DNA of 64,000 nucleotides from JACRLW01 sp050181465 (GTDB taxonomy: Bacteria > Planctomycetota > UBA1135 > UBA2386), in the NCBI GenBank assembly GCA_050181465.1, contig JBFXDD010000012.1:1-64000 (forward strand), read 5' to 3'. The notes beneath the pieces were generated by a model. That model was not told the origin of the DNA. It saw only the letters and a list, made by a program, of their open reading frames with translations, and searched no databases. A program made the position numbers and the translations under genes. Shown here piece after piece: positions 8,651 to 17,548 of this stretch; position 1 is the stretch's first letter, and every line of letters begins with the position of its first letter.

Positions 8651-9703
8651 TCAGTATCCGTCGGTGGATTCGAGGGCGGTCTCCGATCCACCCTGTCGCA
8701 CCCGCGCCCAGGCCGACCGCACCATCGCATGCTCATCGTCGAGCACGATCACCGAGTAGGGATGGTCGGCGTACAGGTTCTCGCGCTCCTCGATGCGCAA
8801 CACACCTAGGTCGCGCAGTTCGTTGATCATCGCACGACGCTCGGGATGAACGACGTGAGCGAAGTGCTGGCTCATGGGGCCCTTGAGAAACGGCGAGAGC
8901 CACACCTCCTTGCTGCCGTGTCGCAACAGGGAACGGATCATCAGATCCAGGCACTCTTCGAGTTGCTCTTGGTGTGAACGCGGTGCGACCTCGTTGGCCC
9001 AAGTGACGGGAATGCGCCCGACCACCACCGCGCTCGGCTGCCGGTCTCGCGGGACCGGAGCCGACTTCGTCGGTTCGATCGCCGATCGGGTCGCCGCCCG
9101 ATCACTCGGCGGCTCTCGCCGGAGATCCGAAGCGGTCGCGCGCTCGAATTCGTCCTCGACCGGACGCGGCTCTCGTACTCGCTCTTCCTGCTCGAGCGCA
9201 GCACCGTGCTCGCGCGCCAACTCCATCGCATCCTGGAAGCGGTCTTCGCCGACCCTGGCGCGCAGGTCGCCACTCGTGGCATCGAAGATCGAGACCAGCC
9301 GCAGTTCGCGACCCTCCTCGATCACCTGACGCGCCAGCGGCAGGAAATCGCGGTCACCCGAGACGACGACGATGAGGCCGATGTCGCTCCGTCGAAACAA
9401 CACGCGGGCCACATCGAAGGTGAGCTGTACGTCGGCGGAGTCACGGCCGGAATGCCCCACGAGCACATACTGGGGATCGAGCCCCAGGAGCGCGAGCTCA
9501 TGCGCAACCTCCGAACCCGGATAGCTGTCGAAGGCGGCGTAGCTGCGCCCCATCAACATCGCATGCCCCGATTCCCGCAGTTTGGAAACCACCCCCTGCA
9601 GTACCGCCAGAGCGGTGTCGCGCACTTTCAGCTCACTGACTTCACCGCGCTCCCGGATGGTCTTGTAGAGATTCTCGAAATCGACGAAGACGGCAGTGTT
9701 CAT
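8651..9703 (-). CDS. NYN-domain (LabA/DUF88-like) ribonuclease
   Basis: A 350-aa protein with an N-terminal NYN/PIN-like domain (residues 1-165). It has the acidic metal-binding residues expected of this RNase family: VFVDFENLY at the N-terminus, GRDSADVQLTFD in the middle and VSGDRDFLPLAR near the end of the domain. A low-complexity charged linker follows (about 170-235). A C-terminal helical domain (HQEQLEECLDLMIRSLL...WLSPFLKG) resembles the winged-helix/OST-HTH-type accessory region often fused to NYN domains. A cytoplasmic RNA-processing nuclease is expected from the family; the RNA target is unknown. The start is ATG 9703. It converges on the DUF2779 gene and lies 39 bp downstream of speA. 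Confidence 0.85.
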   Translation of the reverse strand: MNTAVFVDFENLYKTIRERGEVSELKVRDTALAVLQGVVSKLRESGHAMLMGRSYAAFDSYPGSEVAHELALLGLDPQYVLVGHSGRDSADVQLTFDVARVLFRRSDIGLIVVVSGDRDFLPLARQVIEEGRELRLVSIFDATSGDLRARVGEDRFQDAMELAREHGAALEQEERVREPRPVEDEFERATASDLRREPPSDRAATRSAIEPTKSAPVPRDRQPSAVVVGRIPVTWANEVAPRSHQEQLEECLDLMIRSLLRHGSKEVWLSPFLKGPMSQHFAHVVHPERRAMINELRDLGVLRIEERENLYADHPYSVIVLDDEHAMVRSAWARVRQGGSETALESTDGY

Positions 9704-9742
9704 GGAAAATTCACAGTTCGAGCACAGCGAAGAGAGTCGGAG

Positions 9743-11719
9743 TCAGCCCCCGACCGCCTCGCCCAGATCAGCACCTTCGGGCTGCGCAGCCTGCGGCACG
9801 TCATCACGCGATAGATAGGTGTAGCCGGCGAGCGCCTCGTCGTAGCGACGCATCAACAGTGCGAGCTCTTCGAGCTTGAGGGTCTTGCTGCGCACCGCGT
9901 TCTCACCGGCTCGGCGCACGCGCCGCATGAGGTCTTCACGGCCGTATTGCACATAGCTGAGCACCTCGGTGATCGAGTCACCTTCCACGACGCGCTCGAT
10001 CTCGTATCCGAGGCCCTCGTTCAGAGAGACGTGGATCGCGTGCGTGTCTCCGAACAGGTTGTGCAGGTCACCGAGAATCTCCTGATAGGCGCCGACGAGG
10101 AAGGCCCCGACGTAGTAGGGCTCGTTCGGCTTCGGCTCATGCAACTCGAGCACTCGCTTGGTGTCGTGCAGATCGATGAACTCGTCGACCTTGCCGTCGC
10201 TGTCGCAGGTGAGGTCACACAGTACTCCTCGGCGGCGCGGCTCTTCCTCCAGGCGATGGATCGGCATCAACGGGAACAACTGCTTGACCGCCCAGTGGTC
10301 CGGAATCGATTGGAACACCGAGAAGTTGCAATAGAACGTGTCCGCGAGCACGCGCTCGATGCTCTCGAAGTCTTCGGGCACGTAATCGAGCTCCCGCACG
10401 ATCTTGCGGATCTTGAGACACACTGCCCAGAACAGCCGCTCGGCGAGTGCACGCCCTTCGAGGTCGAGGTAACCCAGGCTGAACAGCGAGAGCGCTTCCT
10501 CCTTGTGCTGCAGCGCGTCGTGCCAGCACTCGCCGAAGTTCTTCTTGCTCACCGATCGCCAGGTATCGAACAGGGCGCGGATGGGCGGACTCGAATGCTG
10601 ACCGGCGGCATCGCTCGGCGTCTCGACCGGCAGCGACGTCTGGCCGAGCACGTCGAAGACCAACAACGCGTGATGGGCGACCAGGGCTCGGCCGGACTCG
10701 CTGACGATGTCCGGGTGCGGGATGCCCTTCTGGTCACACGCTTCCTGCACCGCGCTCACGACGTCGTTGGCGTATTCCTGCAAGGTGTAGTCGGATGAGG
10801 AGTGCCAGTTGGTCTTGCTGCCGTCGTAGTCGACCGCGAGGCCGCCACCGATGTCCAGCAGGCTCATCCCCGCGCCCAAGGCGTGCAATTCGACGTAGAT
10901 GCGGCTGGCCTCGCGGAGCGCATCCTTCACCGAGCGGATCGCCGTGATCTGCGAACCGATGTGGAAGTGCAGCAACTCGAGGCAATCGAGCATGTCCTCC
11001 GCTCGAAGCCGATCGACGACGGAGACCAGCTCCGCCGAAGTGAGTCCGAACTTCGAACGATCGCCGGACGATTCGACCCACTTGCCGGCTCCCTTCGCCG
11101 CGAGCCGCGCGCGAACGCCGATGTGCGGGCGCACTTCGAAGCGACGACTGACCTTGATGATCGTCTCGAGCTCATCGAAACGATCGATGACGATGATCGC
11201 ATGGCGCCCGAGCTTCTGCGCCAGCATCACCGTCTCGACGTAACCGATGTCCTTGTAGCCGTTGCAGACGATCAAGGCCTCCGGATTGTCCATGTGCGCG
11301 AGCGCCACGAGCACCTCCGGTTTGCTGCCTGCTTCGAGACCGAGACAGTGATCGCGGCCGAAGTGGACGAGCTCCTCCACCACGTCGCGCTGCTGATTCA
11401 CCTTGATCGGGTAGACCGGGCGATAGCGACCCTTGTAGCCGTAGTTGGCGATCGCCTCGGCGAAGTTGCCCGACAGAGCTTGCACGCGGTGCCGCAGAAT
11501 GTCGGAGAATCGGAGCAACACCGGCAGGTCGTATCCGCGCTTCTCGAGATCTCGCACCAGATCGAGCAGCCCGACCTCCGCGGTCCCGGGCCCACCCGGA
11601 TGAACCGCCAACTGCCCGTCGGCCCGAACCGAGAAGTAGCCGCTACCCCAGTTGTGGACCTGGTAGAGCTCGGCGCTGTCACGCGTGGTCCAACTTCGGA
11701 ACTCGTTTTTCTTGCTCAA
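9743..11719 (-). CDS. speA: Biosynthetic arginine decarboxylase
   Basis: Decarboxylates L-arginine to agmatine, the entry step of putrescine and polyamine synthesis by the agmatine route. At 658 aa it matches the length of E. coli SpeA. The PLP-lysine motif VYPIKVNQQRDV, the glycine-rich LDIGGGLAVDYDGS and the C-terminal fold-type III barrel are all present. The frame extends to 11776, but a TTG at 11719 is preceded by GAGG nine bases upstream and opens directly into SKKNEFRSW, so I take that start. The gene is divergent from glyA across 130 bp, which must hold both promoters. No agmatinase or agmatine deiminase gene lies nearby. Confidence 0.95.
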   Translation of the reverse strand: MSKKNEFRSWTTRDSAELYQVHNWGSGYFSVRADGQLAVHPGGPGTAEVGLLDLVRDLEKRGYDLPVLLRFSDILRHRVQALSGNFAEAIANYGYKGRYRPVYPIKVNQQRDVVEELVHFGRDHCLGLEAGSKPEVLVALAHMDNPEALIVCNGYKDIGYVETVMLAQKLGRHAIIVIDRFDELETIIKVSRRFEVRPHIGVRARLAAKGAGKWVESSGDRSKFGLTSAELVSVVDRLRAEDMLDCLELLHFHIGSQITAIRSVKDALREASRIYVELHALGAGMSLLDIGGGLAVDYDGSKTNWHSSSDYTLQEYANDVVSAVQEACDQKGIPHPDIVSESGRALVAHHALLVFDVLGQTSLPVETPSDAAGQHSSPPIRALFDTWRSVSKKNFGECWHDALQHKEEALSLFSLGYLDLEGRALAERLFWAVCLKIRKIVRELDYVPEDFESIERVLADTFYCNFSVFQSIPDHWAVKQLFPLMPIHRLEEEPRRRGVLCDLTCDSDGKVDEFIDLHDTKRVLELHEPKPNEPYYVGAFLVGAYQEILGDLHNLFGDTHAIHVSLNEGLGYEIERVVEGDSITEVLSYVQYGREDLMRRVRRAGENAVRSKTLKLEELALLMRRYDEALAGYTYLSRDDVPQAAQPEGADLGEAVGG

Positions 11720-11849
11720 GGGTGGTGACCTCGGTCGGGATCGCCGGGCGCACCGCCGGGCGAGCCGGACATTCAAGCAACGACACGGACGCTGCGGCAG
11801 AGCATCGCCCGTTTTTCCAAAACTCCGCCGAGGTGGCTAGTCTGAACCG

Positions 11850-13097
11850 GTGACCTCGCGCGCGCCCTCCGACCCCTTCTCCACGATCCGCCAGACCGAT
11901 TCCGCGCTGGCGGAGTTGCTCGACGCGGAAGACGGCCGCCAGAGCGGAACGCTCACCCTGATCGCGAGCGAGAACCACTGTTCGACGGCGGTTCGACAAG
12001 CGCTGGCGTCGCGCCTCACCGACAAGTACGCCGAGGGGTATCCGGCGGCCCGCTACTACGGCGGCTGCGAGGTCGCCGACGCCGTCGAGTCCTTGGCGAT
12101 CGAGCGCGCGCGGAAGATCTTCGGCGCGGAGCACGCAAACGTGCAGCCGCACTCGGGATCGACGGCGAACTTGGCCGTCCTCGAGGCACTGGTCGGTGCC
12201 AAAGGCAAGATCCTCGGCATGGCCCTGAAGGACGGCGGGCACCTCACGCACGGCCACAAGGCGAGCGCCACCGGCCGCCTCTTCGAAGCGGTGCAGTACG
12301 GCATCGACCCGGCCAGCGGACGCCTCGACTACGACGCGATCGCCGATCTGGCGAAGCAGCATCGGCCGGCCGTCCTGATCGCCGGCGCGTCCAGCTACCC
12401 GCGCACGATCGATTGGGCGACTCTGGCCGGAATCGCCCGCGGCGTCGGCGCCATGCTGATGGCCGACATCGCTCACCCCGCCGGGTTGGTCGCCGGCGGC
12501 GCGTTTCCGTCGCCGGTCGGATTCGCCGACGTGATCACCATGACGACCCACAAGACACTGCGCGGCCCGCGCGGCGGCATGGTGCTCTGTCGGGCCGATC
12601 TCGCCAAGAAGATCGACTCCGGGGTGTTCCCCGGCGCCCAGGGCGGACCGCTCATGCACTCGATCGCCGCCAAAGCCGTGGCTTTCGGCGAAGTGCTGTC
12701 GCCGCAGTTCCGCAGCTATGCCGCCGAAGTGGTCGCCAACGCTCGCCATCTGGCCGATCGCTTGCTCGCCCGCGGGTTGGCGGTCGTGACCGGCGGCACC
12801 GACAGCCACATGGTCGTCGTCGATCTCCGGGCGGAGGCACTGTCCGGCGCCGACGTGGAGGAACGCTGCAAGGTCGCCGCCCTCGCGGTGAACAAGAACA
12901 TGGTGCCGAACGATCCACGGTCACCGCGAGTGACGTCCGGCATCCGCATCGGCACGGCGGCGGCGACCACCCGCAAGATGGGGCCCGCCGCGTTCGACGC
13001 CATCGCCGAAGTCCTGGTCGCGATCGTCCGCGGTGAGGACCCGGCTCGACATCGCGGCGTGATCGCCGAGCTCTGCACGGCGCATCCGCTGCCGTGA
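11850..13097 (+). CDS. glyA: Serine hydroxymethyltransferase
   Basis: A PLP enzyme that interconverts serine plus tetrahydrofolate with glycine plus 5,10-methylene-THF, and so supplies one-carbon units. The 415-aa product has the family landmarks: LIASENHCS, YAEGYPAARYYGG, HGHKASATG and the PLP lysine in TTHKTLRGPRGG (K235). The start is GTG 11850; the sequence downstream of it matches the usual N-terminus. It is divergently arranged with speA and followed 21 bp later by a BtuF-like gene in the same direction, probably by chance. It is slightly more divergent than typical GlyA (ARYYGGCEV in place of RYYGGCE(Y/F)V), but all catalytic motifs remain. Confidence 0.95.
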   Translation: MTSRAPSDPFSTIRQTDSALAELLDAEDGRQSGTLTLIASENHCSTAVRQALASRLTDKYAEGYPAARYYGGCEVADAVESLAIERARKIFGAEHANVQPHSGSTANLAVLEALVGAKGKILGMALKDGGHLTHGHKASATGRLFEAVQYGIDPASGRLDYDAIADLAKQHRPAVLIAGASSYPRTIDWATLAGIARGVGAMLMADIAHPAGLVAGGAFPSPVGFADVITMTTHKTLRGPRGGMVLCRADLAKKIDSGVFPGAQGGPLMHSIAAKAVAFGEVLSPQFRSYAAEVVANARHLADRLLARGLAVVTGGTDSHMVVVDLRAEALSGADVEERCKVAALAVNKNMVPNDPRSPRVTSGIRIGTAAATTRKMGPAAFDAIAEVLVAIVRGEDPARHRGVIAELCTAHPLP

Positions 13098-13118
13098 TCG
13101 GCCCGCTTGAGTCGGACC

Positions 13119-13916
13119 ATGCTCCCCGAACGCATCGTCTGTTTGACCGAGGAGCCCACGGAGGTCCTCTACGCGCTCGGGGAGGAGCATCGCATCGTCG
13201 GGATCTCTGGATTCACGGTGCGCCCTGCGAGAGCTCGCCGCGAGAAGCCCAAAGTCAGCGCGTTCACTTCGGCAGACGTCCCGGCGATCCTCGCGCTGCG
13301 GCCCGATCTCGTGATCGGCTTCTCCGACCTCCAGGCCGAGATTGCACGGGATCTCATCCGCGCGGGCATCGAGGTGTGGATCAGCAACCATCGCACGGTG
13401 GCCGGCATCCTCGGCTACGTGCGTCGACTGGGCGCGATGGTCGGCGCTGCCGAGCGCGCAGACCGCTACGCCGAGTCCTTGGCCGCGCACCTTGCAGCGG
13501 TGGAACGCGCGGCGCAGTCGCTACCGCTTCGTCCACGGGTCTACTTCGAAGAGTGGGACGACCCGATGATCACCGCGATCGGGTGGGTCGCGGAGCTGGT
13601 GCGCATCGCCGGCGGTCATGACGTGTTTCCCGAACGCAGCTTGCCGCTCGCGAAGGACCGAATCCTGCGCGATGCCGGCGAGATCGTCGCGGCAGCGCCC
13701 GATCTCATTCTCGCGTCGTGGTGCGGCAAGAAGGTGCGAGCGGACGCGATCGCGTCACGCCCAGGGTTCGGTGGCCTGAGCGCGGTGGCACGCGGCGCGA
13801 TCGTCGAAGTCGACTCCTCCATCATCCTGCAGCCCGGTCCGGCAGCACTCACCGACGGGCTCGACGCGCTCGCCGCCGCCATCCGCAAGGTGGCGACGGA
13901 CTTGGCAGCGCACTAG
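13119..13916 (+). CDS. BtuF-like periplasmic-binding-fold protein
   Basis: A 265-aa class III substrate-binding fold of the cobalamin/iron-siderophore type: RIVCLTEEPTEVLYALG, ALRPDLVIGFSDLQ, a long linking helix, and APDLILASWCGKK. No signal peptide or lipobox is visible, so unlike true BtuF it may be cytoplasmic or exported by an unseen route. No BtuCD partner is nearby. Stand-alone proteins of this type occur widely and their ligand is uncertain. The first in-frame start is TTG 13107; I prefer ATG 13119, which puts the conserved RIVCLTEE at the N-terminus. The stop codon TAG (13914-13916) is formed by the border of the adjoining 180-bp repeat element. Confidence 0.75.
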   Translation: MLPERIVCLTEEPTEVLYALGEEHRIVGISGFTVRPARARREKPKVSAFTSADVPAILALRPDLVIGFSDLQAEIARDLIRAGIEVWISNHRTVAGILGYVRRLGAMVGAAERADRYAESLAAHLAAVERAAQSLPLRPRVYFEEWDDPMITAIGWVAELVRIAGGHDVFPERSLPLAKDRILRDAGEIVAAAPDLILASWCGKKVRADAIASRPGFGGLSAVARGAIVEVDSSIILQPGPAALTDGLDALAAAIRKVATDLAAH

Positions 13917-14096
13917 CCCGGATTACTCGTGAACGTCTGCTGCGATCGCCGCAACTCGCGCCCGGCGGCGTCACTGCGTCGGCTCCTCCCTGGCAGCGTA
14001 GCTACAGCTACGCTTCGGTCGTCGACCGACCCAGCTCCTTGCCGGACATCGACCTGCGTCGATCTCGCGACGACGTTCACGAATAATCAGGGCTAG
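13913..14096 (+). repeat. 180-bp TA-flanked inverted-end element, copy 1
   Basis: An intact copy, 184 bp counting both CTAG borders. The left end reads TA then GCCCGGATTACTCGTGAACG; the right end is its inverse with a few changes. A central hairpin with a 9-bp stem (AGCGTAGCT, loop AC, AGCTACGCT) is followed by the near-palindrome CGGTCGTCGACCG. It abuts the next copy, sharing the CTAG. This orientation is called + for the family. No coding content is apparent. Confidence 0.9.
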
Positions 14097-14319
14097 CCCG
14101 GATTACTCGTGAACGTCTGCTGCGATCGCCGCAACTCGCGCCCGGCGGCGTCACTGCGTCGGCTCCTCCCTGGCAGCGTAGCTACAGCTACGCTTCGGTC
14201 GTCGACCGACCCAGCTCCTNNNNNNNNNNNNNNNNNNNNNNNNNNNNNNNNNNNNNNNNNNNNNNNNNNNNNNNNNNNNNNNNNNNNNNNNNNNNNNNNN
14301 NNNNNNNNNNNNNNNNNNN
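14093..14319 (+). other. Assembly gap (100 N) preceded by duplicated 127-bp repeat fragment
   Basis: Positions 14220-14319 are exactly 100 Ns. The 127 bp before them (14093-14219) are identical to the 127 bp after (14320-14446). This is what results when two contigs that overlap by k=127 are joined with a fixed gap instead of being merged. The truncated repeat copy here is therefore probably the same physical DNA as the start of the copy at 14320. Extra tandem copies could also be collapsed at this spot. Confidence 0.9.
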
Positions 14320-14503
14320 CTAGCCCGGATTACTCGTGAACGTCTGCTGCGATCGCCGCAACTCGCGCCCGGCGGCGTCACTGCGTCGGCTCCTCCCTGG
14401 CAGCGTAGCTACAGCTACGCTTCGGTCGTCGACCGACCCAGCTCCTTGCCGGACATCGAGCTGCGTCGATCTCGCGACGACGTTCACGAGTAATCCGAGC
14501 TAG
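14320..14503 (+). repeat. 180-bp TA-flanked inverted-end element, copy 2
   Basis: An intact 184-bp copy in the same orientation as the one at 13913, with CTAG borders. Its two ends match over 24 of 25 positions when one is inverted, the best-preserved pair in the window. The central 9-bp-stem hairpin is intact. The 288 bp between this element and the sigma-factor start at 14792 hold no gene or motif I recognise; they presumably carry the sigma gene's promoter. Confidence 0.9.
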
Positions 14504-14791
14504 CCCGGGCCAGGGCGCGGCGGCGCGAGGTCCTGCCGCAGGGGCATTCGTCGACGGCGACGGGCGAATTTTCTGCGACCGAACCGGGGTCGAGAAACAC
14601 GACGGGATCACCGGGTCGTGCCCGGCTGCCACCGCTCTTCGCCGCCGCCAGTGACCGAACTGCCCCTCGACCTGAGTGCGAACATGCCATGGGAACGGAT
14701 CTCGAGTTCCAGAGCTATGCTCCGCGTCCATCCGACGCACGTTGCCGGACGACCGTCCCGGATCGGCTCTTCTCCCGCCCGGCTGCGCCCG

Positions 14792-15376
14792 ATGGAACGC
14801 ATCGAACCCTCGCCGGCCGAAGACCTGAAACTCGTGGGCGCCGCCCTGGGCGGTGATCGGGACGACATGGACCGCGTCACCGAACGCCTCGCCTGTATCC
14901 CCAGGATCCTGGCGGCGCTGAACGCTCGGTTCGGCCGGCGCCTGTCCCCCGAAGACCTCGAGGATCTCACCTCGGACGTGATCGTGATCGTGATCGAGAA
15001 GCTCGGCACCTATGCAGGCACCGGGCAGTTCGATGCCTGGCTGTATCGCATCGCGCGGCTCGAACTGATGAACGCGCTGCGTCGCCGCAAGCGATGGATG
15101 CGCAGCGGATCGGAACTCGAGGCGGACGATGTGGTCGCCCCGACGGAGACGTCGCCCAGCGAGCGATTCGAGGTCCTCCACGGCGCGCTCGAGCGGCTGG
15201 GCGGGATCGAAGCCGACATCTTGCGGCTGAAGTACTTCGAGGGGCTCACCTTCCGCGAGATCGCCGATCGCTTTCACGTGCCGTCGAGCACCGTCAAGGC
15301 GCGCCACTACCGCGGGATGAAGCGCATCAAGGCATGGCTGATGGAGGTCACCGGAATTCGGAGGAAGCAGGCATGA
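14792..15376 (+). CDS. ECF-type RNA polymerase sigma factor
   Basis: A 194-aa sigma-70 family factor with regions 2 and 4 only. Region 2 is at about residues 50-100 (LEDLTSDVIVIVIEKLGTY...FDAWLYRIARLELMNALRRR). Region 4 with its helix-turn-helix is at about 128-185 (ADILRLKYFEGLTFREIADRF, then VPSSTVKARHYRGMKRIK). It redirects RNA polymerase to a small regulon in response to a signal. The frame is open from 14618, but that extension is proline/arginine-rich; ATG 14792 gives the usual length. The stop overlaps the start of the downstream anti-sigma gene (ATGA), the classic coupled sigma/anti-sigma arrangement. Confidence 0.9.
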   Translation: MERIEPSPAEDLKLVGAALGGDRDDMDRVTERLACIPRILAALNARFGRRLSPEDLEDLTSDVIVIVIEKLGTYAGTGQFDAWLYRIARLELMNALRRRKRWMRSGSELEADDVVAPTETSPSERFEVLHGALERLGGIEADILRLKYFEGLTFREIADRFHVPSSTVKARHYRGMKRIKAWLMEVTGIRRKQA

Positions 15377-16089
15377 ACAGTCCACCCAACCCACGCGACG
15401 AACTGCTGGCGCAGCTCATCGCCGGCGACATCGATCCGAACGGCCCGATCGCGGCCCGAGCCTTCGCGGAGGATCCGTCTCTTCGCGTCGAGTTCGAAGA
15501 GTTCGATGCTCTGAGCGAGGAACTCGCCGACCTGGGTGCCATCGAGCAGGAGATCCTCGCGAGCGTCCGGTCGGAACCGCCGCAATGGCAGGCGAACGAC
15601 CGCCATCGAAGGCTGGCGCTCACGGAACTCGAGCGGAGCGTCGCAGCGAACCGGCACTCGGCGTGGCGCCGCCTCGCACCCTGGCTCGCGACCGCCGCGA
15701 TCCTCGCCATCGGCGTGATCGTGGGTTGGCCGCGCGATCGCCCGCGTACGGTCGACCCCAACCAGTACCTCGGGAACGAGGGCGAGACCACGATCCGCGC
15801 CGAAGGAGTCGGCGATCCCTTCGACGTGCTGACCTGGGACCACAAGCCACGCTTCGGCGAACGGTTCCTCGTCACCGTGTACACCGCCGATCCTGCGCGA
15901 GGCGGCAAGCGACTGGCCTCCAGCGCAGAGATCGAGGAGACCTCGCGCTGGTCGCCGCGCGACGACCATGAAGCTGGCGAGACACCGGTCGAGGCGTGGC
16001 CCGATGTCGTCGTCGTCGTCGTGCGACTCATCCGCGACGCGAACCGAACCGACACAGTCGGGAGCGCGGAGATTCGACGCCGACCCTGA
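15373..16089 (+). CDS. Membrane-anchored probable anti-sigma factor
   Basis: A 238-aa protein with a cytoplasmic N-terminal region of about 95 aa (MNSPPNPRDELLAQLIAGDI...), one membrane span (LAPWLATAAILAIGVIVGW, about 97-115) and an outer domain of about 120 aa ending in a proline/arginine-rich tail. Its position, overlapping the sigma gene by ATGA, together with its topology argues that it holds the sigma factor inactive at the membrane until a signal acts. No HxxxCxxC zinc motif is visible, so it is not a ZAS-type anti-sigma. The assignment rests on context and topology, not on a recognised domain. Confidence 0.7.
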   Translation: MNSPPNPRDELLAQLIAGDIDPNGPIAARAFAEDPSLRVEFEEFDALSEELADLGAIEQEILASVRSEPPQWQANDRHRRLALTELERSVAANRHSAWRRLAPWLATAAILAIGVIVGWPRDRPRTVDPNQYLGNEGETTIRAEGVGDPFDVLTWDHKPRFGERFLVTVYTADPARGGKRLASSAEIEETSRWSPRDDHEAGETPVEAWPDVVVVVVRLIRDANRTDTVGSAEIRRRP

Positions 16090-16153
16090 ACCGCCAGGAG
16101 CCTTCGGTTCTGCCCCTGACGAACTTCGGCACGCAACGCCGACGTCCGGTTGC

Positions 16154-16337
16154 CTAGCCCGGACTATTCGTGGACGTCGTCGCGAGATCGACACAGGTCG
16201 ATGCCCAGGAAGGAGCTACGACGGTCGACGACCGAAGCGTAGCTGTAGCTACGCTGCCAGGGAGGAGCCGACGTAGCGACGCAGCGGGGCGCGACTTGCG
16301 GCGATCGCAGCAGACGTTCACGAATAGTTCGGGCTAG
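16154..16337 (-). repeat. 180-bp TA-flanked inverted-end element, inverted copy
   Basis: An intact 184-bp copy in the opposite orientation to those at 13.9-14.5 kb, lying between two convergent genes. The ends are GCCCGGACTATTCGTGGACG and, from the other side, GCCCGAACTATTCGTGAACG. Both carry ACTATTCG where other copies differ. The central stem is AGCGTAGCT / AGCTACGCT with loop GT. Its right CTAG border supplies the TAG stop of the AlgJ-like gene. Confidence 0.9.
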
Positions 16338-17506
16338 CGAAGCTTCGCCAACACCGAGCGGCGCCACCAGTCTTCGGTCCACGACCGCTCGACCATCCCC
16401 CAGACCACCACGCGAGCCTTCGACTCGGATGCTTCGATGCGGCGCAGGACATCGACGAAGCCCACCACGGGCCCCTTGCCGGGCATGACGCCGACGAAGT
16501 CGACCGCGGTTCCGAGGTGCCCGACGAGGGCCGGGCCGAGCGCCGTCGCGAAGCTGTCGCCGGCGAGAGCGAACTCCGCGTTCGGCTGCATCGGCGCCTG
16601 GAAGTCGATCTTGCCTTCGGCACCAGGAGCGGAAGCGAAGGCCATGCGCCGGTTCTCGCGGAGATCGCGCACGTAGAAGCCGTGATCGGACAGGTGCAGT
16701 GAGCCGACGAGATCGCCACGGAAGTCGACCATCATCGTCGGACTCGGCTCGATCGGCCGACCGCGGTCGAGCGACCACTCACCGAGCTCCGTGAGCCGAT
16801 GGAGCACGTGCTCCGCACAGCGGAACGCGAACTCCATCGTCCAGTGGGTCTCCAACCTCGTGTAGAGCGCTTCACCGGGTCGATCGATGCGGCAGCGGCG
16901 CGCGAAGGCATCGAAGTCGGGGACTTCGAAGCCGACCGAGCGCAGAGTCGCCATCGCGTCGGCATACACCGCACGTCGCTCGGGCAATCGCTCCAGGTTC
17001 GGCGGGAGCATGTCCGCCATCGTGTTCGCCTTGTCCGGCACGACGACGCAGACGACCTTCACGCCGGCCTTCTTGGCGCGCTCCGCGAGGCGCTGGAGCA
17101 GATCGACTCGCTCCGTCGCGAGCGCTTGGGAGAGCGGTGCGGAATCGATCGCACTTCGAAGGAAGTAGTAGCCGGCCTTGCCTCGCACCAGATTCGGCGG
17201 TTGCAACCGACCGATGCTCAACAGGAACTCGCTGAACACCGTGCGAACGGTGTCCGTGACCGGCGAACTCTCCACCAGGTACCGATCGAGGTCCTTCGTG
17301 AACTGACCGTCCTGGAAGTACGCCTTCGACAGGCTCTTCATGGTCAGCGGTGCCGGCGGGGCGGGCGTCGACGGAGTCTTGATCCGGTCGCCCAGGAACC
17401 AGAGGCAGGGACCGACGGCGAGCGCCGCACAGAAGCCGGCCGTCAGGAGCCAGGCGCGGAGCCGCGCGATCGGCTGGAACGGGTCGGTGGCGACGTGCAG
17501 TTGCAT
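16334..17506 (-). CDS. AlgJ/AlgX-like polysaccharide O-acetyltransferase component
   Basis: A 390-aa protein with an N-terminal signal anchor (LLTAGFCAALAVGPCLWFLG) and a large extracytoplasmic SGNH-hydrolase-like domain of the AlgX/AlgJ type. ETHWT (about residue 218) and AGDSF (about 315) match the His/Asp and Ser blocks of that fold. Such proteins accept acetyl groups passed by an AlgI-type membrane protein and transfer them to an exported polysaccharide. The partner MBOAT gene lies 42 bp upstream. The start is ATG 17506. The stop TAG lies inside the CTAG border of a repeat element. No alginate polymerase genes are nearby, so the polymer is unknown. Confidence 0.85.
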   Translation of the reverse strand: MQLHVATDPFQPIARLRAWLLTAGFCAALAVGPCLWFLGDRIKTPSTPAPPAPLTMKSLSKAYFQDGQFTKDLDRYLVESSPVTDTVRTVFSEFLLSIGRLQPPNLVRGKAGYYFLRSAIDSAPLSQALATERVDLLQRLAERAKKAGVKVVCVVVPDKANTMADMLPPNLERLPERRAVYADAMATLRSVGFEVPDFDAFARRCRIDRPGEALYTRLETHWTMEFAFRCAEHVLHRLTELGEWSLDRGRPIEPSPTMMVDFRGDLVGSLHLSDHGFYVRDLRENRRMAFASAPGAEGKIDFQAPMQPNAEFALAGDSFATALGPALVGHLGTAVDFVGVMPGKGPVVGFVDVLRRIEASESKARVVVWGMVERSWTEDWWRRSVLAKLR

Positions 17507-17548
17507 GGTCGAGAGGAGGATCGGGGAAGTCGGTCGCGGCCGCGGGAA

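Noticed and set aside
13119..13916. A cobalamin transport operon
   Set aside because: The BtuF-like protein has no signal peptide, no BtuC/BtuD neighbours and no visible B12 riboswitch.
14109..14381. Open frames spanning the 14.2-kb N gap
   Set aside because: They consist of repeat DNA and Ns.
13913..14503. A CRISPR array, because of the regularly spaced repeats
   Set aside because: Units are 180 bp, abut without spacers, have inverted ends, and no cas genes are nearby; the Cas4-like domain of the DUF2779 protein is unrelated.
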